Assembly (NCBI GenBank): GCA_030632405.1
Contig: DAOVUU010000208.1
Location: 1 to 5,434 of the forward strand
DNA: 5,434 nt
Direction: 5' to 3'
From: Desulfobulbaceae bacterium
Lineage (GTDB): Bacteria; Desulfobacterota; Desulfobulbia; Desulfobulbales; Desulfocapsaceae
Shown here: piece after piece, positions 1 to 5,434 of the stretch
Numbering within the stretch: the stretch's first letter is position 1
Layout: each line of letters starts with the position of its first letter
The notes under the pieces: generated by a model
The model's database searches: none
Seen by the model: the letters and a program-made list of their open reading frames with translations, nothing else
Told to the model about the DNA's origin: nothing
Made by a program: the position numbers and the translations under genes

Positions 1-642
1 AAGCGTCATAAAGATAAGAAGAAAGGAGTAGAAAAGGATCCTGAAACCAGCCCCCATAATTTAAGAGAACAACTCAAATTATCGCGGGAGATTCTCAGTA
101 CTACACATATCTGGCGGGTGAATATCGTCGCCGGGCTCCGTGGTATGTGCTTTACTGTCCTGGTAACGTTTCTGCCTATTTATATGTATGACAGTGGGTT
201 TAGTTCGAAGGCAATCGGGTTTCATTTTGGACTGCTCTGGGCACTCGGTCTGCTGGTGAGTCCATATTTCGGGCATTTGTCTGATAAATTCGGTAGAAAA
301 ATAATCCTTGTGCCGGCACTCCTCTATTCAGGTGTTTTGATTGCTGCTCTGGCTCTGTGGGGAAAGGGGCAGTTATTTACCCTGTTGATCCTTCTGCTCG
401 GGTTCAGCATAAGAAGCGATTATTCACTTATAAATGCCACAATTATGGATATTGTTAAAAACAGAGTTGAAACGACAATGCTTGGAATTCTATCTTTGAC
501 CAGGTATGTAATGGGAGCTGCTGCCCCTTTAATCGCAGGGGGACTGTATCAATTTGTCGGAATGCAGGCAACTTTTTTATTTGTTTCTGCTCTTTTCCTG
601 CTGGCTGCAATTATTTTTTCAACTGTTAATCTCAACAAATGA
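1..642 (+). CDS. MFS transporter, C-terminal half (5' end outside window)
   Basis: This is an inner-membrane major facilitator superfamily permease. The frame is open from the first base, so the start lies to the left, and 213 residues are visible. The first ~39 residues are hydrophilic and very basic at the edge (KRHKDKKK), as expected for the cytoplasmic loop joining the two MFS halves. Six hydrophobic segments follow, at about residues 43-63, 72-90, 101-120, 125-138, 167-187 and 190-208, fitting TM7-TM12. GHLSDKFGRK at residues 91-100 is a clear copy of the MFS motif A (G-x3-D-[RK]-x-G-[RK]-[RK]), placed between the second and third visible helices as in the second half of the fold. The protein ends right after the last helix, and TGA is at 640-642. 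A GTG at 118 could look like a start, but it falls inside the loop-to-TM7 junction and is not needed. The substrate cannot be told; a drug, sugar or metabolite exporter are all possible. It converges with the gene on its right. Confidence 0.85.
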   Translation, partial: KRHKDKKKGVEKDPETSPHNLREQLKLSREILSTTHIWRVNIVAGLRGMCFTVLVTFLPIYMYDSGFSSKAIGFHFGLLWALGLLVSPYFGHLSDKFGRKIILVPALLYSGVLIAALALWGKGQLFTLLILLLGFSIRSDYSLINATIMDIVKNRVETTMLGILSLTRYVMGAAAPLIAGGLYQFVGMQATFLFVSALFLLAAIIFSTVNLNK

Positions 643-646
643 TTTT

Positions 647-677
647 ACCCTGAGAGTGTCATCCGGGTTTCATTTTG
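647..677 (+). terminator. weak candidate terminator of the MFS gene
   Basis: Five bases after the MFS stop codon, ACCC at 647-650 pairs with GGGT at 665-668. One mismatch is followed by two more pairs (GA with TC), and a T-rich stretch (TTTCATTTTG) follows. The stem is short and imperfect and the T tract is broken, so this is only a plausible rho-independent terminator. It occupies most of the 41-bp gap between the convergent genes. On the other strand the hairpin is not followed by a T run, so it would not serve the leftward gene. Confidence 0.25.
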
Positions 678-683
678 ATGATT

Positions 684-1949
684 TTAGCTACTTTTTTTGT
701 AGGTAAGAGATTTGCTTTGCGGGGCCGCCAGCAGAACGGCGGAAATAAAAGCGAAGTAGTGCCCCTGCAGTGAATCGTAGAGAAAAGAGTTGAGAAGACA
801 ACCTATTGCCATGCTGACCACCACCCCCTGGAGAACCCACCTGTTTGGCTTTGGCATCTTCAGGGAGGCGGCTATCTCCATTGACATCAGAAGCAGGAAG
901 AGGAAAAGACCTACTCCCCCGAGTTGCACCGCAATAAACAGATATTCATTATGTGGGTTGTCTGTCGGTTTGATCGCGGTATCTTTAATGAGATTGTCGT
1001 GTGCTACTTCAAAGCCGCCTGTTCCATAACCAAAAACAGGTTTTTCCTTAAATAATACCAGACAGTTGCTGTACCAGTCGAGCCTCATTCCCATCGAGCT
1101 TCGTGAGCTTCCCTGCTCATATGTCTGTATTTCGTCAATTGCTCCGCTGATGCGTGAAGATATATTTTCTGAGGAGAAATAGAGTGTGGCAGAGAGAATG
1201 GAGAGGAGGAGAAAACCGGCTATCTGCATTTTGAAAGAGAATCGCTGGACGCAGTAAAGAATACCAAGGAAGACAAGAAGCAGCATCCCTATTCTGCCCG
1301 GAGCAACAAAAGTGATATTAAAAAGGGCCACGAGGGCAATAAATAACCAGAAATATCTATCCTGCCTCGAATGGGCAGCCCGGTGAGCAGACCAGAAGAT
1401 CAAAATGGACATGAAAAAACTATGGGTTATGTGGTAGACAAGGGAGTCACCAAATCTGTCGGAGGTGATTAGAGAGAGTGACATGCCGAATGAGACAACC
1501 AGCAGTACTATACAGCCTGCAATAAAACCATTCTCTGCGCTGACCTGGGCCCAGCGTTTGCCACGAAGAAGGGAAATGACTATGGGGAAAAAGATAAGTT
1601 CACGGTATTTCTTCAGATTACTCAAACCGTCGCTCAACTCTGCCGGGGAATAGAGAAGTCCGATAAGGAAGAGAAGGAAAAGCAGGATGGCCACCAGAGA
1701 AACTGGTGATGTTCTTAATATTTCGGGTAGTTTTAAGAAGTTACCGGATAAAATCCAGAAAAGTACAGCTAATGTGGAAAAAAGTGCGGTGAAGGCGGTG
1801 GAAAAAGGAATAAAGAAGCAGGTGGCGATAACTGAGAGTGCACCTGCCTGGGAGAGATAGTATGGGATCGTTTTCCTGGGATTCAATTTTAACACCCTTA
1901 ATCTGTCCAACGCGGAAGAATAAATCTGAGTAAATGAATATATAACCAT
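684..1949 (-). CDS. O-antigen ligase / polymerase family membrane protein (Wzy_C domain)
   Basis: This 421-residue polytopic inner-membrane protein resembles the WaaL/Wzy/PglL superfamily. Those enzymes transfer or polymerise undecaprenyl-linked glycans on the periplasmic face. About ten or more hydrophobic segments are visible between residues 33 and 410. Family hallmarks are an arginine entering a membrane helix in APGRIGML (R219), a large periplasmic-type loop (~residues 258-335) with GMRLDWY (R289) and FGYGTGGFE (306-314), and the conserved histidine in DNPHNEYL (H333). A C-terminal YDSLQGHYFAFISA (391-404) follows. Length fits the family (about 400-450). Ligase, polymerase and protein O-oligosaccharyltransferase share this architecture, so the exact acceptor (lipid A-core, growing chain or protein) is undecided; a WaaL-like ligase is my first guess. 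The ATG at 1949 is the only reasonable start, because an in-frame TAA lies about 13 codons upstream; its Shine-Dalgarno is weak. The gene lies 42 bp downstream of the HAD gene on the same strand, probably as one operon. Confidence 0.85.
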   Translation of the reverse strand: MVIYSFTQIYSSALDRLRVLKLNPRKTIPYYLSQAGALSVIATCFFIPFSTAFTALFSTLAVLFWILSGNFLKLPEILRTSPVSLVAILLFLLFLIGLLYSPAELSDGLSNLKKYRELIFFPIVISLLRGKRWAQVSAENGFIAGCIVLLVVSFGMSLSLITSDRFGDSLVYHITHSFFMSILIFWSAHRAAHSRQDRYFWLFIALVALFNITFVAPGRIGMLLLVFLGILYCVQRFSFKMQIAGFLLLSILSATLYFSSENISSRISGAIDEIQTYEQGSSRSSMGMRLDWYSNCLVLFKEKPVFGYGTGGFEVAHDNLIKDTAIKPTDNPHNEYLFIAVQLGGVGLFLFLLLMSMEIAASLKMPKPNRWVLQGVVVSMAIGCLLNSFLYDSLQGHYFAFISAVLLAAPQSKSLTYKKSS

Positions 1950-1991
1950 ACCTGTTGCAACTCTTTTCGCAACTGGAATTTCAAACCATTA

Positions 1992-2669
1992 TTATTCCTG
2001 CCAGATAAAATTGTTTTTGATTTCTTCCTGAAGTTCCCTGCAGTTCGGAAGAACAGCAGTCCCCGAAGGGAAGTCAACTTCACCCTTGATACCTATGAAA
2101 TCCAGGCCTGTTTCTCTGGCAGCATTGTAGTCTGTCAGAGCATCACCGATAAAGATACACTGTTCGGGGGTGAGACTATATGCTTTAAGGAGATTGCGGA
2201 TATGGGCCGGTTTTTGAACAGGTGATCCGAGAATTTCCTGAAAATAGACCTCCATTTTTCGTTGTTTGATTATATATCTGAGTTCGTCCTCCGGAGTGCC
2301 TGAGATGACAAAAACCGGCATAGACCCATGTATGCTCTTCAGAAAATTCTCTGCACCTGCGATCCAGTCGGTGTTGATAACCTTTTCCAGGACCAGTTTC
2401 GAGTATTTTTCGCTCCAATAAGACAGTTCGTCGTCTGTCAACGGTGATTCAAGCATATGGTGATGGGCATAGCGAATCTTGTCTACCCTGCTGATACCGC
2501 CGTGTCTCTGATGGTATTTGACGATTTTATTTATAAATTCATCATCGTATTGATTAAACAGGATTCGGTAACCATCAGTTTTGATAGTGCTGGAGTCAAC
2601 AATCACACCATCGAAATCAAAAAAAAGAGCCTGAAGGGTTTTTCGTATTTTATATCGCTTGTTTTTCAT
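1992..2669 (-). CDS. HAD-superfamily phosphatase (subfamily IA, Gph-like)
   Basis: This is a soluble cytoplasmic haloacid dehalogenase-type hydrolase of 225 residues, predicted to dephosphorylate a small phosphorylated metabolite with Mg2+. All four HAD motifs are present: motif I DFDGVIVDS with nucleophile D18 and acid/base D20; motif II VISGT with S123; motif III lysine K153 in SPVQKPAHI; motif IV FIGDALTD with D176 and D180. The stretch between motifs I and II (~residues 26-103) is helical-looking and the right size for a C1 cap. The cap carries HGGISRVDKIRY (56-67). From memory, similar G-G-x-S-R-x-x-K sequences occur in HAD proteins encoded in capsule or LPS clusters, which agrees with the O-antigen ligase-type gene immediately downstream. 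The substrate is therefore more likely a sugar phosphate than phosphoglycolate, but that is inference. The ATG at 2669 is fixed by an in-frame TAA five codons upstream and by motif I being close to the N-terminus. No Shine-Dalgarno precedes it. Confidence 0.85.
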   Translation of the reverse strand: MKNKRYKIRKTLQALFFDFDGVIVDSSTIKTDGYRILFNQYDDEFINKIVKYHQRHGGISRVDKIRYAHHHMLESPLTDDELSYWSEKYSKLVLEKVINTDWIAGAENFLKSIHGSMPVFVISGTPEDELRYIIKQRKMEVYFQEILGSPVQKPAHIRNLLKAYSLTPEQCIFIGDALTDYNAARETGLDFIGIKGEVDFPSGTAVLPNCRELQEEIKNNFIWQE

Positions 2670-2699
2670 ATAGATATCGTAGGATTATTTAACTGTGTC

Positions 2700-2724
2700 T
2701 GCTGTGCATGCTGGACTTACAGCA
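2700..2724. repeat. 6-bp inverted repeat in the HAD 5' leader
   Basis: TGCTGT (2700-2705) and ACAGCA (2719-2724) are perfectly complementary around a 13-nt loop that itself begins with the palindrome GCATGC (2706-2711). It lies 30-55 bases ahead of the HAD start codon. It could form a hairpin in that leader or be an operator half-site pair, but it is short enough to be chance. Confidence 0.3.
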
Positions 2725-2745
2725 ATATCTCTTCCTCTTCGGAGT

Positions 2746-2762
2746 AAAGGTGGAAAACCTTT
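2746..2762. repeat. 6-bp stem, 5-nt loop hairpin in the divergent region
   Basis: AAAGGT (2746-2751) pairs perfectly with ACCTTT (2757-2762) around GGAAA. On the + strand a T-rich stretch follows (TTTTAATTCC, then TTTATTTTTT), so it resembles a weak terminator for + strand transcription. No + strand gene ends nearby, however. An operator or a remnant are equally possible. Confidence 0.3.
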
Positions 2763-2909
2763 TAATTCCTTTATTTTTTAAGTATGGTGAACCTGTGATG
2801 AACTCGTAAAAAGATCATATTTTTTATGCTGTGTCGCTATTATCTTTTCGTCATATTGGTATGCAGTTTTACGACACTATCACAATAAACACAAATAGGA
2901 ATCTTAAAC

Positions 2910-2915
2910 AGGAGG
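2910..2915 (+). promoter_or_regulatory. strong Shine-Dalgarno of dctP
   Basis: AGGAGG lies six bases before the dctP ATG at 2922. It is a full consensus site at good spacing, which fixes the start and predicts high translation of the binding protein. Confidence 0.9.
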
Positions 2916-2921
2916 ATAGGG

Positions 2922-3956
2922 ATGGAATTAAATTTTCGGTACATAACGTGTTTTGCCAAAGTAGCAATCACCGCAGTGGCTTTTTCTGTTGGAGCATTTC
3001 AGGCAAAGGCAGCGGACTATACAGCTAAAATAGGTCACCTGGAATCACCTCAGCAATCACGGCATGTTCATCTGTTAAAAGTTGCCGCACTCGTTGCAGA
3101 GCGCACCAACGGTGCTGTTGAGTTTCAGCTTTTTCCCCAGGCACAATTGGGCAATCAGCGTCAGATGACCGAGGGGGTTCAGCTCGGAACTTTAGAGGCG
3201 ACTGTGTCCCCTGCAGCTTTTCTCGGTGGTTTTAATCCAGTTGTCTCTATTATGGATATCCCCTTTCTTCTTCCTGCCGACAGGGCGGCGGCACAAAAGA
3301 TTCGTGAAGGTGCATTTGGGAAAGCTTTGCTGGATAGTTTTTCATCGAAGGGTGTTGTCGGCATAGCACTCTGGCCTAATGGCCGCAAGAATTTCACCTC
3401 CAACAAACCGTTGGTTGATATTTCTTCTTTTAAGGGCCAGAAATTCCGTACCATGGATTCGAAAATTCTGATTGAGCAGTTCACTGCTCTGGGCGCGTCA
3501 GCGATTGCCCTGCCGTTTGGTGAACTTTATACTTCACTGCAGACAGGTGTTGTTGATGGAGAGGAGAATCCTCTCGATACAATTCAGCGGATGAAGTTTT
3601 ATGAAGTTCAGAAGTATCTGGTTGTCTCTGAACATGGCGCAATGGAGGACGTAGTTTTGTTCAATCCGGTCTGGTGGAAAGCTCTTCCAGCTCAATATCG
3701 TACAGTTATTCAAGATGCCTTTATTGAAGTTATTCCCGAACTGCAAAAGCACAAAATCAATGCCGTTGCAGAGGCACTCAAGGTTATTACTGCAACCGGG
3801 ATCAACGTTCGAACTCTCTCCAGCGAAGAACAAACGGCGTTCCGCAAGAAAATGTATGACCCGACGGTTGCTGTTTATCTCAAGCGAGCCGGTGACGCGG
3901 GCAAGGCTTTGATTGAGGTTTACGAAAAAGCCTATGCCGAGGTCGTTGGCCAGTAA
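2922..3956 (+). CDS. dctP: TRAP transporter solute-binding protein DctP
   Basis: This is the periplasmic substrate-binding protein of a tripartite ATP-independent periplasmic transporter; it captures a solute, usually an organic acid, and delivers it to DctQM. It has 344 residues, normal for the family. An N-terminal Sec signal peptide is clear: basic R6/K13, a hydrophobic core at ~14-26, and an AKA-AD cleavage site after A30. Family landmarks are RTNGAVEFQLFPQAQLG (61-77), the GRKNFTS segment with R155, GQKFRTMDS (172-180) with R176 at the place of the carboxylate-clamping arginine, and the hallmark PFGELYTSLQTGVVDGEENP (198-217). The ligand cannot be read off: RTM instead of the RVP-like sequence common in C4-dicarboxylate binders leaves several acids possible. 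It is the first gene of the operon, with dctQ 115 bp downstream, and divergent from the HAD gene. Confidence 0.95.
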   Translation: MELNFRYITCFAKVAITAVAFSVGAFQAKAADYTAKIGHLESPQQSRHVHLLKVAALVAERTNGAVEFQLFPQAQLGNQRQMTEGVQLGTLEATVSPAAFLGGFNPVVSIMDIPFLLPADRAAAQKIREGAFGKALLDSFSSKGVVGIALWPNGRKNFTSNKPLVDISSFKGQKFRTMDSKILIEQFTALGASAIALPFGELYTSLQTGVVDGEENPLDTIQRMKFYEVQKYLVVSEHGAMEDVVLFNPVWWKALPAQYRTVIQDAFIEVIPELQKHKINAVAEALKVITATGINVRTLSSEEQTAFRKKMYDPTVAVYLKRAGDAGKALIEVYEKAYAEVVGQ

Positions 3957-3971
3957 TCTCGACCAATTTAA

Positions 3972-4000
3972 CGTTGTGACCACTAGAATCGGTCACAACG
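3972..4000 (+). repeat. perfect 10-bp inverted repeat (stem-loop) between dctP and dctQ
   Basis: CGTTGTGACC (3972-3981) and GGTCACAACG (3991-4000) are exact reverse complements around a 9-nt loop, starting 15 bases after the dctP stop codon. No T run follows, so it is not a standard intrinsic terminator. Its position between a binding-protein gene and its permease genes fits an intercistronic hairpin. Such structures are known in transporter operons for protecting the upstream message from 3' exonucleases or for thinning downstream transcription. Its role here is inferred from position. Confidence 0.7.
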
Positions 4001-4071
4001 CCTCTAAGCAGGTTGCGAAAAACTTCAATTTTTACGATGCCATCAATATTTACAGTAGAGAAAGCACTCTT

Positions 4072-4581
4072 ATGTCAGCATTGAAATTCCTGCGGCGTGC
4101 AGAGCGGGTCACTCTTGTTACTCTATTTGTTATGATGGTTGTCCTGTTCTTTGTAAACGTGGTGGTTAGAGAGTTCGGCGGCACATTTGCAAGTAAACTT
4201 GCCTGGATTGAAGAAGCTGTGCGGCTCATGAATATCTTTCTTGTATTTGGTGCTCTTGGCCTGGCGTTGGAGCGCGGCAAGCACGTGGGGATTGATTCCT
4301 TCCGTGAGAAAATACCGGATAATTTTTACAAACCGTTACTGAAAACTATAGATCTCGTTGGTTTTTGTTTTTCAATCTACCTTGCCTACCTCAGTTTGGG
4401 ACTGGTACAATTCGTTCTTTCTACAGGGCAGAGAAGCCCGACACTCGATTTGCCGATGGGGTGGATATATTGTGCACCCGTCGCTGGTTTTGGTCTGCTT
4501 GCATTACGCTTTGTGTTGAGTTTTTTTGGTATTGTCGAGCGCTTCTCTGCTGGTACCCGTGAAATACAGGAGGCCAAATGA
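4072..4581 (+). CDS. dctQ: TRAP transporter small permease DctQ
   Basis: This is the small four-helix inner-membrane subunit that pairs with DctM in the TRAP permease. From the ATG at 4072 it has 169 residues, usual for DctQ. Hydrophobic segments lie at about 13-33, 49-66, 92-115 and 129-153. Family signatures are LAWIEEAVRLMNIF (W45, E47, E48, R51), the following GLALERGKHVGID with H71 and D75, and LDLPMGWIYCAPVAGF before the last helix. The frame stays open upstream to an ATG at 3913 inside dctP. That 53-residue extension is hydrophilic, overlaps dctP, would translate through the intercistronic hairpin and has no family look, so I prefer 4072, whose N-terminus (LRRAERVTLV) aligns with typical DctQ starts. 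The Shine-Dalgarno is poor: only a GAG about 11 bases upstream. The stop TGA overlaps the dctM start (ATGA). Confidence 0.92.
   Translation: MSALKFLRRAERVTLVTLFVMMVVLFFVNVVVREFGGTFASKLAWIEEAVRLMNIFLVFGALGLALERGKHVGIDSFREKIPDNFYKPLLKTIDLVGFCFSIYLAYLSLGLVQFVLSTGQRSPTLDLPMGWIYCAPVAGFGLLALRFVLSFFGIVERFSAGTREIQEAK
4568..4573 (+). promoter_or_regulatory. Shine-Dalgarno of dctM inside the end of dctQ
   Basis: AGGAGG lies within the last codons of dctQ, four bases before the ATG at 4578 and seven before the in-frame ATG at 4581. The overlap suggests translational coupling of the two permease subunits; the seven-base spacing slightly favours the second ATG as the true start. Confidence 0.8.
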
Positions 4582-5434
4582 TGTTGATCTTTATCATTTT
4601 GCTGGCTGTCATTTTGTTGTTTCTGGGTTTTGAAATGTTTCTTGTGCTTGGGATTCCAGCACTGCTCATCAAAAGTATCTTCTATAGTAATATACCGGAT
4701 CTAGCAGTGATTCAGAAGATTGTGGGCGGTATTGACCATACAACACTTCTAGCCATACCCTTTTTCATGCTGGCAGCCCATCTGATGGGATCGGGACAAA
4801 TCGCAAAACAATTGACGGGTCTGGTGAAAGTTTTAATCGGACACACTCCTGGTGGGATAGGCCACACGGTTGTTGGAGGATCTATGGCTTTTGGCTCTGT
4901 TTCAGGCTCTGCACCGGCAACTGTCGCTGCTATGGGAGGTATGGTTTACCCGGAAATGAGAAAGAGCGGATTTTCAGAAAAATTCAGTCTTGGTCTGATT
5001 GTGTCCAGTGCCGAAACAGCGTTGCTTATTCCTCCTTCTATTACATTTATTATTTACGGCTGGATGACAGGCACTTCTATCGCAAAACTGTTTGCCGGTG
5101 GTCTGGCTGTTGGTTTGTTTCTCGGGTTGGCATTTTCAGTTTTGGTATGGTTTGAAGCCCGCCGATATCGTATCCAGGGGAGTCCCAAAAGCAGCAATCG
5201 TGAAAAGCTGCTGGCAGTACGATCAGCAGGGTGGGCGCTTGGGATGCCAGTGATCATTCTGGGAGGTATTTATTCAGGAATTTTTACCCCAACTGAAGCC
5301 GCCGCTGTCAGTGTGGTTTATGCTGCAATTGTCGAAACGATTGTATACCGTAATTTCAGCTTCAGTGATCTAGTCAAGATCATAGAAACAAGTGCTATTG
5401 CGACGTCAATTATTTTTATACTCCTGGCACTTGG
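4578..5434 (+). CDS. dctM: TRAP transporter large permease DctM (3' end outside window)
   Basis: This is the large inner-membrane subunit of the TRAP transporter. It forms the transport pathway and uses an ion gradient, typically sodium, to import the solute delivered by DctP. 285 residues are visible, about two thirds of the family's ~425, and the frame runs uninterrupted off the right edge. Signatures are IPFFMLAAHLM (60-70), FGSVSGSAPATVAAMG (105-120), which is the conserved glycine/serine-rich re-entrant region, IPPSITFIIYGWMTG (151-165), and GIFTPTEAAAVSVVYA (234-249), the second conserved re-entrant segment. Hydrophobic segments fill most of the rest. A basic loop, EARRYRIQGSPKSSNREK (193-210), is probably cytoplasmic. 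The start is ATG at 4578, overlapping the dctQ stop, or the adjacent ATG at 4581, which has better ribosome-binding-site spacing; they differ by one Met. No frameshift or missing signature is seen. Confidence 0.95.
   Translation, partial: MMLIFIILLAVILLFLGFEMFLVLGIPALLIKSIFYSNIPDLAVIQKIVGGIDHTTLLAIPFFMLAAHLMGSGQIAKQLTGLVKVLIGHTPGGIGHTVVGGSMAFGSVSGSAPATVAAMGGMVYPEMRKSGFSEKFSLGLIVSSAETALLIPPSITFIIYGWMTGTSIAKLFAGGLAVGLFLGLAFSVLVWFEARRYRIQGSPKSSNREKLLAVRSAGWALGMPVIILGGIYSGIFTPTEAAAVSVVYAAIVETIVYRNFSFSDLVKIIETSAIATSIIFILLAL

Larger units (their letters stand above)
2670..2921. promoter_or_regulatory. divergent intergenic region between HAD gene and dctP
   Basis: These 252 bp separate two divergent units and must hold the promoter of the TRAP operon, and probably that of the HAD-ligase unit. 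The middle (about 2761-2830) is AT-rich with T or A runs at 2774-2779, 2808-2812 and 2820-2825. Three small inverted repeats are visible: 2700-2724, 2746-2762, and a spaced pair GTGTCG (2831-2836) with CGACAC (2872-2877). No convincing sigma-70 or sigma-54 promoter stands out by eye. No ORF here looks coding. Confidence 0.6.

Noticed and set aside
118..120. GTG as the start of a short MFS protein.
   Set aside because: The frame is open to the left edge with sequence typical of the MFS central loop, so the true start is outside the window.
688..702. CTAC-T7-GTAG inverted repeat at the end of the ligase gene.
   Set aside because: It is only a 4-bp stem and lies within coding sequence (the lysine codons of the C-terminus); no terminator structure.
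1955..1974. Shared 10-mer GTTGCGAAAA in the ligase 5' leader (- strand) and in the dctP-dctQ gap (+ strand, about 4011-4020), possibly a common operator.
   Set aside because: Several 10-mer coincidences are expected in a window of this size on two strands, and the flanking bases do not match.
1898..2083. - strand open frame spanning the HAD-ligase junction.
   Set aside because: It overlaps both real genes in another frame, with no domain-like pattern; a shadow.
2457..2747. 96-codon + strand open frame opposite the HAD gene.
   Set aside because: It is antisense to a gene with all four HAD motifs, has no ribosome binding site and resembles no known family; treated as a shadow.
2838..2843. TATTAT as a sigma-70 -10 box for dctP.
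   Set aside because: One mismatch to consensus, but no recognisable -35 box at 16-18 bp upstream in this AT-rich stretch; too easily found by chance.
2857..2872. Possible sigma-54 promoter upstream of dctP: TGGTATG then CAGT then TTTAC.
   Set aside because: The -24 half matches well, but the essential GC of the -12 element is replaced (TTTAC instead of TTGCA-like), so it is not supported.
1..5434. tRNA, rRNA, CRISPR array, insertion-sequence ends, phage attachment site or toxin-antitoxin pair.
   Set aside because: No cloverleaf, regularly spaced repeat, terminal inverted repeat with transposase, or small paired ORF could be found on either strand.

Overview
This is a moderate-GC bacterial window (roughly mid-40s percent by eye). 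It holds parts of three transcription units and shows no sign of mobile DNA. An O-antigen ligase/polymerase-type membrane protein points to a Gram-negative host. A complete tripartite TRAP transporter with separate small and large permease genes, together with the codon and base composition, would fit a marine or sediment proteobacterium or Desulfobacterota member. That placement is an inference from gene style, not a marker-based assignment.

Layout. (1) Positions 1-642, + strand: the C-terminal half of a major facilitator superfamily (MFS) transporter, cut by the left edge. (2) Positions 684-1949 and 1992-2669, - strand: a two-gene unit read right to left. A HAD-superfamily phosphatase comes first, then a polytopic Wzy_C/WaaL-type O-antigen ligase or polymerase. 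It converges on the MFS gene with only 41 bp between stop codons. (3) Positions 2670-2921: a 252-bp AT-rich divergent intergenic region with small inverted repeats and a strong Shine-Dalgarno for the rightward unit. (4) From 2922 to the right edge, + strand: a TRAP operon in the order dctP (periplasmic binding protein), dctQ (small permease), dctM (large permease, cut by the window end).

How the genes work together. DctP would capture a carboxylate-type solute in the periplasm and hand it to the DctQM permease for ion-gradient-driven uptake. dctP and dctQ are separated by 115 bp containing a perfect 10-bp stem-loop. dctQ and dctM overlap (ATGA) under a consensus ribosome binding site, so Q and M should be translationally coupled, while the binding protein can be made in excess. 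The HAD enzyme and the ligase probably serve surface polysaccharide or LPS assembly, although no glycosyltransferase or sugar-nucleotide gene lies inside the window.

I read both strands for tRNAs, rRNA, CRISPR repeats, insertion-sequence ends, attachment sites and unusual ORFs and found none. The window looks like ordinary chromosome. The points worth a second look are mainly the dctP-dctQ hairpin and the apparently isolated HAD-ligase pair. I did not find a convincing new system.
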